Assembly (NCBI GenBank): GCA_022566315.1
Contig: JADFJC010000002.1
Span: forward strand, 34,900-98,899
DNA: 64,000 bases
Reading direction: 5' to 3'
DNA from: Planctomycetota bacterium
GTDB taxonomy: Bacteria > Planctomycetota > Phycisphaerae > Sedimentisphaerales > Anaerobacaceae
Position 1 is the stretch's first letter. Every line of letters starts with the position of its first letter. The notes under the pieces are model-generated. The model was given only the letters and a program-made list of their open reading frames with translations. It ran no database searches and was not told the origin of the DNA. Shown here piece by piece: positions 17,688 to 26,817 of the stretch. The position numbers were made by a program, and so were the translations under genes.

Positions 17688-18625
17688 TGAAAAATCCATT
17701 AGTTAGTGTAATTATTCCAACCTATAACCGCAGTCATGTTATTTGCAAAGCGATAGAAAGCGTCCTGCAACAAACGTACCAAAACATTGAATTGATAGTA
17801 GTGGATGATGGCTCAACAGATGATACTCCAAGCAGGCTTGCTGTTTATGGTCAGAGAGTTCGCGTGCTACGTCAGGACAATTCAGGTCCGTCAGTCGCAC
17901 GCAACCGTGGTGTAGAGACATCCCACGGAGAAATTCTTGCTTTTTTGGATTCTGACGACCTCTGGTTACCCACAAAAATAGAGCAACAGGTACACGTCTT
18001 AGAAAACGTAGATAACTCTGTACCTTGCTGCTTATGTAATGCTTTAATCCGTGGAAATCCTGCTAATAAACCCACATCATTTGCTCTTGCTCCTCTTCAG
18101 GCAATGTATGATAAGGGTATATGGCTAAATGTAACAAGTGTATTATCAACTCGCTGTGTTTTCTTCATACAAGCTGTCGCTATTCGTCGGTCATCGTTTG
18201 AGAAAATCGGTGGATTTGACGAAAGCCTTTGGGTGATGGAGGACCACGACTTAGCATTACGATTGTCTTTGGAAGGGCCGTGGGCGTATATCAAAGAGCC
18301 TTTGGTAATTTACAACAAGGGGGCATTCGGCAGCCTTGCAGACCAGGCAAGAAGGGACCCGGTTCAGTTACAGCAATGTATCAAAGCAATACACATGAAG
18401 ATTCTATCGGATAACCGCATCAAAGATAGAAAAACCCAGCGTAATATGCGGTGCACTATACGCACATCTAAAGCAAAGACACAAATCGCAAGAATGTCTC
18501 AGAGTAGTTTCCCTGGAACATCAGTCTTATCTACAATTTTGGACACGATCTTAAAGTTCAAAGCCGCTATCTTTAGGCGTTCTCCCTGGTTTCCCAAAAT
18601 GGAACAAATTCCTTTCGAAATATAG
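17687..18625 (+). CDS. Glycosyltransferase family 2
   Basis: The 312-residue GT-A enzyme begins PLVSVIIPTYNRSHVICKAI. The nucleotide-sugar site is IELIVVDDGSTDDT, followed by NSGPSVARNRGV, the metal-binding AFLDSDDLW and the acceptor site WVMEDHDLALRLS. It is translationally coupled to the previous gene by a TAATG overlap. Cytoplasmic, one transfer step in the same polysaccharide. The C-terminal 60 residues are basic and could lie against the membrane. Confidence 0.92.
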   Translation: MKNPLVSVIIPTYNRSHVICKAIESVLQQTYQNIELIVVDDGSTDDTPSRLAVYGQRVRVLRQDNSGPSVARNRGVETSHGEILAFLDSDDLWLPTKIEQQVHVLENVDNSVPCCLCNALIRGNPANKPTSFALAPLQAMYDKGIWLNVTSVLSTRCVFFIQAVAIRRSSFEKIGGFDESLWVMEDHDLALRLSLEGPWAYIKEPLVIYNKGAFGSLADQARRDPVQLQQCIKAIHMKILSDNRIKDRKTQRNMRCTIRTSKAKTQIARMSQSSFPGTSVLSTILDTILKFKAAIFRRSPWFPKMEQIPFEI

Positions 18626-18670
18626 GTTTCAGAGTTACGTTTTGGAGAAACTCCACCACGAGTTCTAATA

Positions 18671-19957
18671 ATGATTAGCCAGGCAACAGTCGTAATTACC
18701 GTCTTTCTCGGGATTCTGACTTTCGTTGTTCCCAGGAAATATTTTCTGCTGCCATTTATTTTGGCTGCCTGTTTTGTCCCGGCAGATCAGAGAGTGATCA
18801 TCTTTGGTTTAGATTTTACACCCCTGCGGATGCTCGTTCTGGTAGGATTTTTCCGGACTATTTTGTGGGAAGAGCAGTTGACGTTCAAATGGAACCGTTT
18901 TGATAAACTGGTACTGGCATGGGCGATTTGTGGAGCGTTTATATACGTAATACAATGGGCAAATATGAGGGCGTTGATTTACAAGTGTGGAGTGCTATTT
19001 GATGTCATAGGTTTGTACTGGCTTTTTCGAATAAACATAAGTTCCTGGGTTGACGTAAAGCTGGCAACCAAAGTTTTCGCTGTTTGCTCTCTGGTATTGG
19101 CAGTTTTCGTAGGATTGGAATGGGCAACAGGAACGAATCCTTTTGCAATTCTGGGCATGGTAGGAACTAAAGTACGTGAAGGGCGATATCGATGTCAGGC
19201 ATCATTCCCGCATTCCATTATGTTGGGGCTGTTTTGGGCCACCATGGTTCCCTTGTTTATAGGTTTTGCAAGGCAGGACAAGCATAAATTGCTGCTTTGG
19301 TCAGCGGTGGCGGCGAGTATTTTTATTGTTGCAGCTACGGCATCGAGTACGCCGGTTTTAACATTGCTGATAGTACTGATTATTTTATGCGGGTACGGTT
19401 GGCGAAAATATACGGCTTCTGTCGGATGGGGTATTCTTGTCTCGCTGGTCGTCCTTCACATTGTTATGAAAGCGCCCGTCTGGCATTTGATCTCCAGAAT
19501 AAACGTTGTAGGAGGTTCGACTGGCTGGCACCGTTTTTATCTTATTGACCAGGCAATTAACCACTTTGGCGAGTGGATATTTTTAGGCTGTCGCAGCACG
19601 GCACACTGGGGCCGGGGGCTGTCAGATATTACCAACCAATATATTCTTGAAGGAATACGAGGTGGATTTGTAACGCTTGCTCTGTTCTTAGTAATGATAT
19701 ATATGGCTTTGAGGACCCTTTTACGTCTGTCTCTCCAACACCAGGAACATAAGCAGCAGTTTTTAGCCTGGTGTTTTCTCGTAATAATTTTGGGACACTG
19801 CGTGTCTTTTTTTGGTGTATCCTACTTCGGCCAAATAATGATGTGGTGGTATATGACACTGGCGGCGGTCAGCTTTCTTTACGATGATAAGAAACGTGGC
19901 AGACGTATAGTAATACATGAAACTACTCTTCCAAGAAGGCAAAAGAACAAAATATGA
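18671..19957 (+). CDS. O-antigen ligase/polymerase-like membrane protein
   Basis: The 428-residue protein has about ten to twelve hydrophobic helices. It has the Wzy_C/O-antigen-ligase layout: helices, a long periplasmic loop (about 300-335, GWHRFYLIDQAINHFGEWIFLGC), then more helices (LEGIRGGFVTLALFLVMIYM). Such enzymes polymerise repeat units or attach glycan to an acceptor on the outer face of the inner membrane. Which of the two it does cannot be said. The next gene starts inside its stop (ATGA). Confidence 0.75.
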   Translation: MISQATVVITVFLGILTFVVPRKYFLLPFILAACFVPADQRVIIFGLDFTPLRMLVLVGFFRTILWEEQLTFKWNRFDKLVLAWAICGAFIYVIQWANMRALIYKCGVLFDVIGLYWLFRINISSWVDVKLATKVFAVCSLVLAVFVGLEWATGTNPFAILGMVGTKVREGRYRCQASFPHSIMLGLFWATMVPLFIGFARQDKHKLLLWSAVAASIFIVAATASSTPVLTLLIVLIILCGYGWRKYTASVGWGILVSLVVLHIVMKAPVWHLISRINVVGGSTGWHRFYLIDQAINHFGEWIFLGCRSTAHWGRGLSDITNQYILEGIRGGFVTLALFLVMIYMALRTLLRLSLQHQEHKQQFLAWCFLVIILGHCVSFFGVSYFGQIMMWWYMTLAAVSFLYDDKKRGRRIVIHETTLPRRQKNKI

Positions 19958-20901
19958 ATATTACTGAGGTTTCAGTCGTTGTAGTCAACTGGAATACGCA
20001 GGATATTCTCCGCGACTGCCTTAGGTCGATATATGAGCAGTGTGGTGAGATAGACCTCGAAGTGATTGTCATAGACAACGCCTCAACCGATGGCTCAATC
20101 GAAATGGTCAAGAAAAACTTCCCACAGGTAACTCTCATCGAAAACTCGCAGAATCTCGGTTTCGCAGCAGCTAACAATCAGGGCATAGCTATTTCCAAAG
20201 GGCGATATGTGTTATTATTGAATTCTGACACTATAGTTTTGGATAATGCCATAGCTAAAACAGTTGCCTTTGCCGATAGTCATCTGGAGGCTGCGGTTGT
20301 GGGTTGTCGCGTTCTCAACCCGGACCGGACACTGCAGCCGACTTGCTTTATGTTTCCATCTATATTGAATATGCTGCTCTCAACCACTTATCTGTACAAA
20401 CTCTTCCCAAAAAGCAAATTTTTTGGGCGCGAACGAATGGCATGGTGGAACAGGAATGACATAAGGGAAGTTGACGTTGTAACCGGCTGTTTTATGTTAG
20501 TCAGATGGGATGCTATTAAAAAAGTTGGCACGATGGATGAGCGGTTCTTTATGTATGGCGAAGAAACGGATTGGTGCTATCGTTTCAAACAGGCCGGCTG
20601 GAAAATATTATTTACGCCATGTGCTGAGATTATTCATTTGGGTGGACAAAGTGCTCAAAAAAGGGCGACGACTATGGTCGTGCAGCTTCGAAAAAGTATT
20701 TTACAATTTATGAAGAAACATCATGGACCACTCGTCTATCGAACAGCGTGCTTGCTAATCATATCGTTCCTTGCTGTTCGTATGCCAATATGGTCTGTCA
20801 TAGCTTTCTTCCAGCGCGCTCAAAACAGTGAAGCAGCCATCAAAAAACGGGCCTATTGGACTGGCATTACGAATATACTGTTTGGCCGGACTGACTCATA
20901 G
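19954..20901 (+). CDS. Glycosyltransferase family 2, rhamnosyltransferase-like
   Basis: The 315-residue GT2 of the WbbL type opens with VSVVVVNWNTQDILRDCLRS. The donor site is IDNASTDGS, then NLGFAAANNQGI, the metal site LLNSDTIV, and the typical DVVTGCFMLVRWDAIKKVG, FFMYGEETDWCYR. A hydrophobic segment near residues 265-285 may anchor it. WbbL-like enzymes often add rhamnose to a lipid-linked acceptor; the sugar here is inferred only from family resemblance. Confidence 0.9.
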   Translation: MNITEVSVVVVNWNTQDILRDCLRSIYEQCGEIDLEVIVIDNASTDGSIEMVKKNFPQVTLIENSQNLGFAAANNQGIAISKGRYVLLLNSDTIVLDNAIAKTVAFADSHLEAAVVGCRVLNPDRTLQPTCFMFPSILNMLLSTTYLYKLFPKSKFFGRERMAWWNRNDIREVDVVTGCFMLVRWDAIKKVGTMDERFFMYGEETDWCYRFKQAGWKILFTPCAEIIHLGGQSAQKRATTMVVQLRKSILQFMKKHHGPLVYRTACLLIISFLAVRMPIWSVIAFFQRAQNSEAAIKKRAYWTGITNILFGRTDS

Positions 20902-20915
20902 AACGGAGAGTATGT

Positions 20916-22628
20916 ATGAAAGAGTTGTTGGAAACAATAGCAAAGTACAGAAGAAACGTAAACAGACTTGCTGTATTTTATTTGCTGGTGATTGTGCTGC
21001 TTTGTCAGTTTACCTATGCTGAACGGCGTATCAAGATCAGCCAATTCGGTATTACATGGACATTCAACAGGGATTATACTGTCGGCCAATTTGCGAACGG
21101 CGATTATTGGGTTCTCGGACCTATAACTATAATAGGGATAGACCCGCCGTCAACTGAAACAAACGGCCGTACTATAAACGGTTCAATGGTCAATCCTTTT
21201 CCAAAACTTGGCGCCACACAGGGCTACGATAGTGCAATGTATGGTAGCCATGGGCCGTATTTCGACCCAAATCTTAATGTTGGCCGACCTAATAACCGGG
21301 ACCTTATTCCAAGAAATCCCTTGGTTCTCCAGCCGCATTCTTCCTTGGTGTCCACTATCAGTATTCCAAAGCCGGGGAATAGACCGCAGCTTAGAACGGC
21401 AGCAATACTGACCGTACTTCGCGAGCCTGCTCCTGAAGGAAGTTTTAGACCTCCATACTGCGGCACCAATAAAACTATCAAGTTTAACAAAGACCAACTC
21501 GATTACTCCTGGCTTGCGAACTTAAGGCCTGTACCTGGTGCACCCGGTATTATGGCGGTAGAACGCTATTTTGAACGACCCTGGATAGACCATATCCCCG
21601 GCTGGATGGGCCGTTATCATCATCCAACAGAAAACATGCCCGACTACGGAAGAGAAATATCTACACGAATAGGCATTGGGGCGTTAAAGCTCAATCTTAA
21701 TCTTAACAACCAAATGAAAGAAGTGCTGCTTGTCCGTTTTGTACAGTTAGGTATCGACCTCTATGGTATAGTTCAAGACGGAGGGAAACGCAACTGGGTA
21801 AATAATGGTGGACACGCCAGTGGTCGCAAATGGCCCATTCTGTTTGCGGGGCTTGTGCTCAATGACCCGGATATGAAAAATATAGGTAGAATCGACATTG
21901 CAAACTATGGTCCATCACACCAGGAGTATGTTCATTTCGGAGAAGACGACCAGACTTTCTACGTAGGTGATGAGGATATTTATGAGCCACCATATAAAAG
22001 GCACGTGTGGCACGGCGGATTTGTTTATTATGGACATGGCAAAGGAGATAAACATCGCGATTATCTTGAATATACAGAAGAGCACCGAGACATACCCGAA
22101 TGGGGAATTGAACATGCGACAGACCGAAATCAGGATGGATTGGACTGGAATACATCTTATAGACCATCTTCCACAGCTAACGCCTGGGCGGGCTTTATCC
22201 TTACTGCGCATATTATGGGTGTAAAAGAACTATGGAATCACGATGCCCTCTTTGACTATATGGATCGTTATATGGAAGTCCAAAAACAAGTGGCAGGAGT
22301 AGGTCACTGGACAAGACAATGGTCCAGGTTCATCGCGAAAATGTGGGACGCCTACCGCCCGGATTACGGCCCTGTGTGGACAATGTCTCCCATTCTGAAC
22401 ATTGCCGCAACTGGTGGCTCGGTGACAAAAAGCCCCGATAAGGCAGCTTATACCCTTGGCGAAAAGGTAATCTTAAAAGCTGCTGCTGATGACGGATATG
22501 AGTTTGCAGGTTGGTCAGGTGGTTTGTCAGGAACCGAAAATCCTGTAACGATAATTATGCATGCCAACCGAACGGTTACTGCAAATTTTGCAACTCGCAA
22601 CAACACTCCAACACATAATTCGAAATGA
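20916..22628 (+). CDS. Secreted protein of unknown function with InlB B-repeat-like tail
   Basis: The 570-residue protein has an N-terminal hydrophobic segment (LAVFYLLVIVLLCQFTYA, residues 19-36) that is a signal peptide or anchor. The bulk (40-490) is rich in Trp, Tyr, His and Gly, for example GWMGRYHHPTENMPDYGREI and GKRNWVNNGGHASGRKWPIL, and has the feel of an alpha/alpha-barrel polysaccharide lyase or hydrolase, but I cannot place it in a family. The last 70 residues are a divergent InlB B-repeat (GYEFAGWSGGLSG, ANRTVTANF). It lies inside the glycosyltransferase run and overlaps the next gene's ATG, so it probably acts on the polysaccharide in the periplasm. Confidence 0.6.
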   Translation: MKELLETIAKYRRNVNRLAVFYLLVIVLLCQFTYAERRIKISQFGITWTFNRDYTVGQFANGDYWVLGPITIIGIDPPSTETNGRTINGSMVNPFPKLGATQGYDSAMYGSHGPYFDPNLNVGRPNNRDLIPRNPLVLQPHSSLVSTISIPKPGNRPQLRTAAILTVLREPAPEGSFRPPYCGTNKTIKFNKDQLDYSWLANLRPVPGAPGIMAVERYFERPWIDHIPGWMGRYHHPTENMPDYGREISTRIGIGALKLNLNLNNQMKEVLLVRFVQLGIDLYGIVQDGGKRNWVNNGGHASGRKWPILFAGLVLNDPDMKNIGRIDIANYGPSHQEYVHFGEDDQTFYVGDEDIYEPPYKRHVWHGGFVYYGHGKGDKHRDYLEYTEEHRDIPEWGIEHATDRNQDGLDWNTSYRPSSTANAWAGFILTAHIMGVKELWNHDALFDYMDRYMEVQKQVAGVGHWTRQWSRFIAKMWDAYRPDYGPVWTMSPILNIAATGGSVTKSPDKAAYTLGEKVILKAAADDGYEFAGWSGGLSGTENPVTIIMHANRTVTANFATRNNTPTHNSK

Positions 22629-23806
22629 CGCTCAAAGATAGTAAAGACATCTCGTATCTTTGTTTAGGCGGCGAGGATTGGTGGTATCATAACCGTGGCC
22701 ATATTGATATGCAGTTAATGCGCTGCTTTACCCGAAGGGGAACAACGCTTTATGTCAACTCTATTGTGATGCAAAAACCCAACCTGAAAAAGAACATTGG
22801 TGGCGGCAAAAGTTTTTCTCATAAATTGATTCGCAAAACAAAAAGCATATTTCGTGGTTTGCGCAAAAGTGGGGCCGGCTTTTGGGTTTACAGTCCCTTT
22901 TCCCTGCCCGTTCATCACATTGCTTGGCTAAAGCTTGTGAACGACACTGTTGTGCGACTCCAACTGCTGACCGTAATGCGTAGGTTGAAGATGTGTGCCC
23001 CGATGGTTTGGATAGCTTGTCCCGCAGCCTGTAATGTTGCCATTAAGATGAAAAAGAACAAGCTCGTTTACCAGCGGACAGACCGGTTTGAAGAATATCC
23101 CAATGTAAATGCTGAACTCATCAGACAATACGACCTCACGCTAAAAGCTAATGCTGACTTAACAATATTTGTAAGTGAACAGTTATATAAACAGGAATAT
23201 GCCCAGTGCAAAAAAGCACTTTTTCTCGACCATGGTGTGGATTTCGATGTGTTTGCCACGGCCCAAAACAACAAAGAAATACCCTCAGACATAAGGGATA
23301 TAAACAGGCCGATTGTGGGGTTTTTCGGTGGTATTGATGACCACACCTCTGACATTGACCTGGTGAAAAAGATTATTGACTTACTGCCGGAAATGAGTTT
23401 TGTGTTCATCGGTAACTCGTCAATAGACTGTAGAGAGTTGCTTGCAAAAAAGAACGTTAAAATGCTCGGGCAAAAACCTTATGAGCAAATACCCCATTAC
23501 GGCAAGTGTTTCAATGTAGCAATTATGCCCTGGCGGCAGAACCGCTGGATTGAGACGTGCAATCCTATCAAACTTAAAGAATACCTGGCACTGGGCAAAC
23601 CTGTAGTTAGTACACCATTTACCGAATTGCAAAAATACCAAGATGTGGTTTACCAGGCTAACACACCTGAAGAATTTGCCAAATGCATAGAAAAGGCGCT
23701 GGCAGAAGACAGCCCAGAGCGTGTTGCTGCCAGAAGGAAAAAAGTTGAGACATCTACATGGGATAGCAAGGCTAAATTGGTGCTGAATGAATTGTTTGAG
23801 AAATGA
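22625..23806 (+). CDS. GT-B glycosyltransferase (GT4-like)
   Basis: The 393-residue protein has an ATG overlapping the upstream stop (ATGA). The N-terminal half is unusual: LCLGGEDWWYHNRGHIDMQL rather than the normal GT4 glycine loop, then FWVYSPFSLPVHHIAWLK. The C-terminal half is a standard donor domain: VGFFGGIDDHTSDIDLVK, FVFIGNSS, MPWRQNRWIETCNPIKLKEYL, ALGKPVVSTPF. It resembles the family that includes biofilm and teichuronic-acid glycosyltransferases such as TuaH; that subfamily call is tentative. Confidence 0.8.
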   Translation: MTLKDSKDISYLCLGGEDWWYHNRGHIDMQLMRCFTRRGTTLYVNSIVMQKPNLKKNIGGGKSFSHKLIRKTKSIFRGLRKSGAGFWVYSPFSLPVHHIAWLKLVNDTVVRLQLLTVMRRLKMCAPMVWIACPAACNVAIKMKKNKLVYQRTDRFEEYPNVNAELIRQYDLTLKANADLTIFVSEQLYKQEYAQCKKALFLDHGVDFDVFATAQNNKEIPSDIRDINRPIVGFFGGIDDHTSDIDLVKKIIDLLPEMSFVFIGNSSIDCRELLAKKNVKMLGQKPYEQIPHYGKCFNVAIMPWRQNRWIETCNPIKLKEYLALGKPVVSTPFTELQKYQDVVYQANTPEEFAKCIEKALAEDSPERVAARRKKVETSTWDSKAKLVLNELFEK

Positions 23807-23846
23807 AAGTGAAAACCCAATATCTATGCCACCTACAAATACCAAA

Positions 23847-24296
23847 ATGAAAATATGTTTGATTGCATCGGCAGGAGGACACTTAACCCAACTGCTGAAG
23901 CTGTCGGAGAGTTGGCAGTGTTACAAAACTTTTTGCGTTACCACATCGGATGTTGTCAGAGAAAAACTTCAAAAATATGGCAAGGCTTACACTGTCGGTG
24001 AGTGCAACCGTGAACATCCTTTGCGGGTCATTTTGGTTCTAATGCGGTGTATAAATGTAATTTTACACGAAAGGCCTGACGTTGTGATAAGCACGGGATC
24101 AGCGGTGGGCTGTATCATGTGCTTTCTCAGCAAACTATTAGGCGTAAAAATCGTGTGGATTGATAGTATTGCAAATGTGGAGCGGATATCGCTGTCGGGT
24201 AGAATGGTCCGGCACATAGCTGACCTGTTCCTTGTGCAGTGGCCCGAACTTGTTGAGCAATATAGTGATGTGGAATACGTAGGCGCGGTGATATGA
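23847..24296 (+). CDS. ALG14/PssD-like glycosyltransferase subunit
   Basis: The protein is about 149 residues. MKICLIASAGGHLTQLLKL at 23847 is the classic start of ALG14/PssD; ATG at 23826 would add seven residues. It carries the dimer/anchor half of a split GT28-type enzyme: VVISTGSAVGCIMCFLSKLL, then KIVWIDSIANVERIS. In PssD-PssE and ALG14-ALG13 this subunit recruits the catalytic partner to the membrane to add the second sugar to a lipid-linked primer. The partner is encoded immediately downstream with a 4-bp overlap. Confidence 0.9.
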   Translation: MKICLIASAGGHLTQLLKLSESWQCYKTFCVTTSDVVREKLQKYGKAYTVGECNREHPLRVILVLMRCINVILHERPDVVISTGSAVGCIMCFLSKLLGVKIVWIDSIANVERISLSGRMVRHIADLFLVQWPELVEQYSDVEYVGAVI

Positions 24297-24775
24297 TTTT
24301 CCTAACGGTTGGCACACAATTTCCGTTTGACCGTCTCGTCAAGACTGTGGACCAGGCCCTTGATGGGAGACTGGTCAATGAAGAAATTTTTGCCCAAATA
24401 GGAGAAACCTCATATAAGCCGCTCAATTTTGAATCTGTGGTATCACTGGAGAAGAACCTTTTCGATAAGCGCCTGAGGGAGGCCTCAAGTGTAATCAGCC
24501 ATGCTGGTATGGGTACGATAACGATGGCATTGAAAAACCATAAACCATTGTTGGTTATGCCGCGCCTGAAGCGATATCGGGAGCATGTCAATGACCACCA
24601 GGTTGCCACCGCCAGGAAGTTTGAGGAGCTTGGCCACATATTGGCTGTGTATGATGCCAAAGATTTGCCTAATGGGATTCGCAAGTTGAAGAACTTTATT
24701 CCAAGAGAAAGAAAAGCCAATCCTGAAGCAGTAGCTGATAGAATTCATCGTTTTCTGAATAGTTTGCAGGACTAA
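24293..24775 (+). CDS. ALG13/PssE-like glycosyltransferase catalytic subunit
   Basis: The 160-residue GT28 C-terminal domain starts MIFLTVGTQFPFDRLVKTVD. Donor-binding region: ASSVISHAGMGTITMALKNHKPLLVMPR and then REHVNDHQVATARKFEELG, as in MurG, ALG13 and PssE. Its ATG overlaps the PssD-like stop. Together the two subunits would transfer a glucuronosyl, glucosyl or GlcNAc residue onto the primed undecaprenyl carrier; the donor is not determined. Confidence 0.92.
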   Translation: MIFLTVGTQFPFDRLVKTVDQALDGRLVNEEIFAQIGETSYKPLNFESVVSLEKNLFDKRLREASSVISHAGMGTITMALKNHKPLLVMPRLKRYREHVNDHQVATARKFEELGHILAVYDAKDLPNGIRKLKNFIPRERKANPEAVADRIHRFLNSLQD

Positions 24776-24790
24776 CGTTAGATAAAATAA

Positions 24791-26806
24791 ATGCCAGGCA
24801 AACAGCTAATCAAAGCTATTATACTTGTTGGCAGCCGTGACTTTGGACGTTGTCCGTTGACATCGCGGTTACCAACAGCCTTGTGGCCGGTAGTGGGAAA
24901 ACCTGTCTTGGAACGTTTGCTAACTTCTTTAGCCGACCAGGGTATAAAGCAGGTAATAATTTGTTCTAACGGCGATGGTCCACTGCTGCAACAATCAGTT
25001 CACGCCGATAATCGTTTGGAGTTGAATTTTCTGGATGAGCCGCTGCCGGTCGGCACGGCAGGTTGTATTCGCGATGCTGCCGGTAACGAAACGGATGCAT
25101 TACTTCTGGTATTTCCAGCCGGTATAATGTGTCCCCCTAAAATCGATGTCCTGATAAAGACCCACCGTGAGGGTCAGTCCGATTTGACTGTGATGTTTAA
25201 TCCAGCCTGCGGGAACGATAAGTCGTTGGGCGAACCGGCAGGGATTTATGTCTGTGAAACCAGCATCCTGAAACATATTCCAAAAGCCGGCTATTTCGAT
25301 ATCAAGGAAGGCTTAATTCCTGAAATGCTCCGTGCCGGCAAAACTGTTTACGCGGCAACGTTGCAAAACCACGCCGGCAATTTTCGGATTCGGCGAGAAT
25401 ATCTGTACGCTATCACTAATTACCTGGAAAACAGCCCAAAACTGGATGCGGACTTGAAACCCTCTAAGGGTGCTGATTCACAAACTGTGTGGATAGCAGC
25501 TAATGCTAAAGTTGAGCCGGGTGCGCGAATTTACGGGCCGGCCGTTATTATGGATGGCGCCTGCGTCTCAAATGACGCGGTCATTCTTGGGCCGACTATA
25601 CTCGGAAACAATGTCACTATCGGCAAAGATAGTGTTGTTGTAAACAGCGTGCTATGGGAAGGTGCACGAGTAGGGCCAAATTGCCAAATCCAACGATGTT
25701 TACTCGGCCACAACGCGGCTTTGCGAGCTAATACTGTTGCCGAAGAAAAGTCCATACCATTTAAGCCGAAGGGAATACTTGAACGTTCAGCCGGCCGGGC
25801 TTTGAAAGTTTCAAAAAATAACGCGAGCAGATTGCAGCATGCACTGCAACCGACGCTTCGTAAAGTCAACTCCGCAGGACACCTAATGGTGGAAAAATTG
25901 CCAAGTTGGGTACAATCGCGCAAAACAAAAATTGTCCCCTGGCTTGCGGGCAGTCTCGTTCTAATTGCATTTCTCTGGTCTTATAAGGCCGGCCTTGCAG
26001 ACCTTTGGAATATATGGCAAAGAAGTGACGAATACTCCAGCGGCCTATTAGTTCCTTTTCTGGCTGTTTATATCCTGTGGTCGAGGCGTCATGATATTGC
26101 TCAGTGTAAAATAAGGCCTTCTGTTTGGGGTTTGTTTGCCTTCATAGCTGCGCAGGCCATCAGACTTTTCGGGTTGTTCTTTATGTACAGCTCAGCAGAA
26201 AGATTATCCATTGCTCTAACTATTGCTGCACTGGTACTGCTTCTGTTTGGCTGGCAGCTTCTCCGAAAGGTATCTACGGTATTATTGTACCTATGTTTGA
26301 TGCTTCCCTGGCCCAACCGTATGCAGGCGGCCGTGACATTGCCTTTACAACGTTGGGCCACTTCGTCAGCCGTATTTTGTCTGGAGATGGTGGGTTACGA
26401 GGTCGTACGGGAAGGCAATGTTATACATATCGGCGATGTAAGCGTTGCAGTAGCTGAGGCATGCAACGGCTTGAGAATGATCACCGCATTCTTTGTGATT
26501 AGCGGTCTGGTTGTCCTGCTGGTCAAGCGGGCATGGTGGGAAAAACTGATAGTCTTAGTTTCGAGCCTGCCTATCGCTTTACTGTGTAACACTGTTCGAT
26601 TAGCAATCACAGCGTCATTTTTCACAGTACTTGAAGGCGAGCATTGGGAAAAGATATTCCACGACTTTGGCGGATATGCAATGATGCCATTGGCCCTTGC
26701 GGCAGTGGTCGCGGAGCTTTGGCTTTTGGCAAAACTTACCACACCTCCAGACAAGGAAGAAGCAATAATAATTAAACGACAAAATAGAGTGGTGAGTGGG
26801 GAGTGA
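24791..26806 (+). CDS. Exosortase fused to a degenerate sugar-nucleotidyltransferase/beta-helix domain
   Basis: The protein is 671 residues. Residues 8-220 have the fold order of an NTP_transferase (AIILVGSRDFGRCPLTSRLP), but the AGGxGTRL loop, the conserved Lys after Pro (here PTALWPV) and the metal-binding Asp (here LVFPAGIMC) are all changed, so it is probably not catalytic. Residues 232-310 are a hexapeptide left-handed beta-helix (ARIYGPAVIMDGACVS, AVILGPTILGNNVTIG). Residues 380-655 are a membrane exosortase with Cys558 in AEACNGLR, Arg603 in NTVRL and His624 in FHDFGG, the full catalytic triad. Exosortases act at the outer face of the inner membrane on PEP-CTERM-like tails. The fusion is unusual; see findings. 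Confidence 0.85.
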   Translation: MPGKQLIKAIILVGSRDFGRCPLTSRLPTALWPVVGKPVLERLLTSLADQGIKQVIICSNGDGPLLQQSVHADNRLELNFLDEPLPVGTAGCIRDAAGNETDALLLVFPAGIMCPPKIDVLIKTHREGQSDLTVMFNPACGNDKSLGEPAGIYVCETSILKHIPKAGYFDIKEGLIPEMLRAGKTVYAATLQNHAGNFRIRREYLYAITNYLENSPKLDADLKPSKGADSQTVWIAANAKVEPGARIYGPAVIMDGACVSNDAVILGPTILGNNVTIGKDSVVVNSVLWEGARVGPNCQIQRCLLGHNAALRANTVAEEKSIPFKPKGILERSAGRALKVSKNNASRLQHALQPTLRKVNSAGHLMVEKLPSWVQSRKTKIVPWLAGSLVLIAFLWSYKAGLADLWNIWQRSDEYSSGLLVPFLAVYILWSRRHDIAQCKIRPSVWGLFAFIAAQAIRLFGLFFMYSSAERLSIALTIAALVLLLFGWQLLRKVSTVLLYLCLMLPWPNRMQAAVTLPLQRWATSSAVFCLEMVGYEVVREGNVIHIGDVSVAVAEACNGLRMITAFFVISGLVVLLVKRAWWEKLIVLVSSLPIALLCNTVRLAITASFFTVLEGEHWEKIFHDFGGYAMMPLALAAVVAELWLLAKLTTPPDKEEAIIIKRQNRVVSGE

Positions 26807-26817
26807 AATAAAGTTTG

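Noticed and set aside
24127-24720. 197-codon minus-strand frame
   Set aside because: It is antisense to the ALG14/ALG13-like pair, both of which have clear family motifs and coupled starts.
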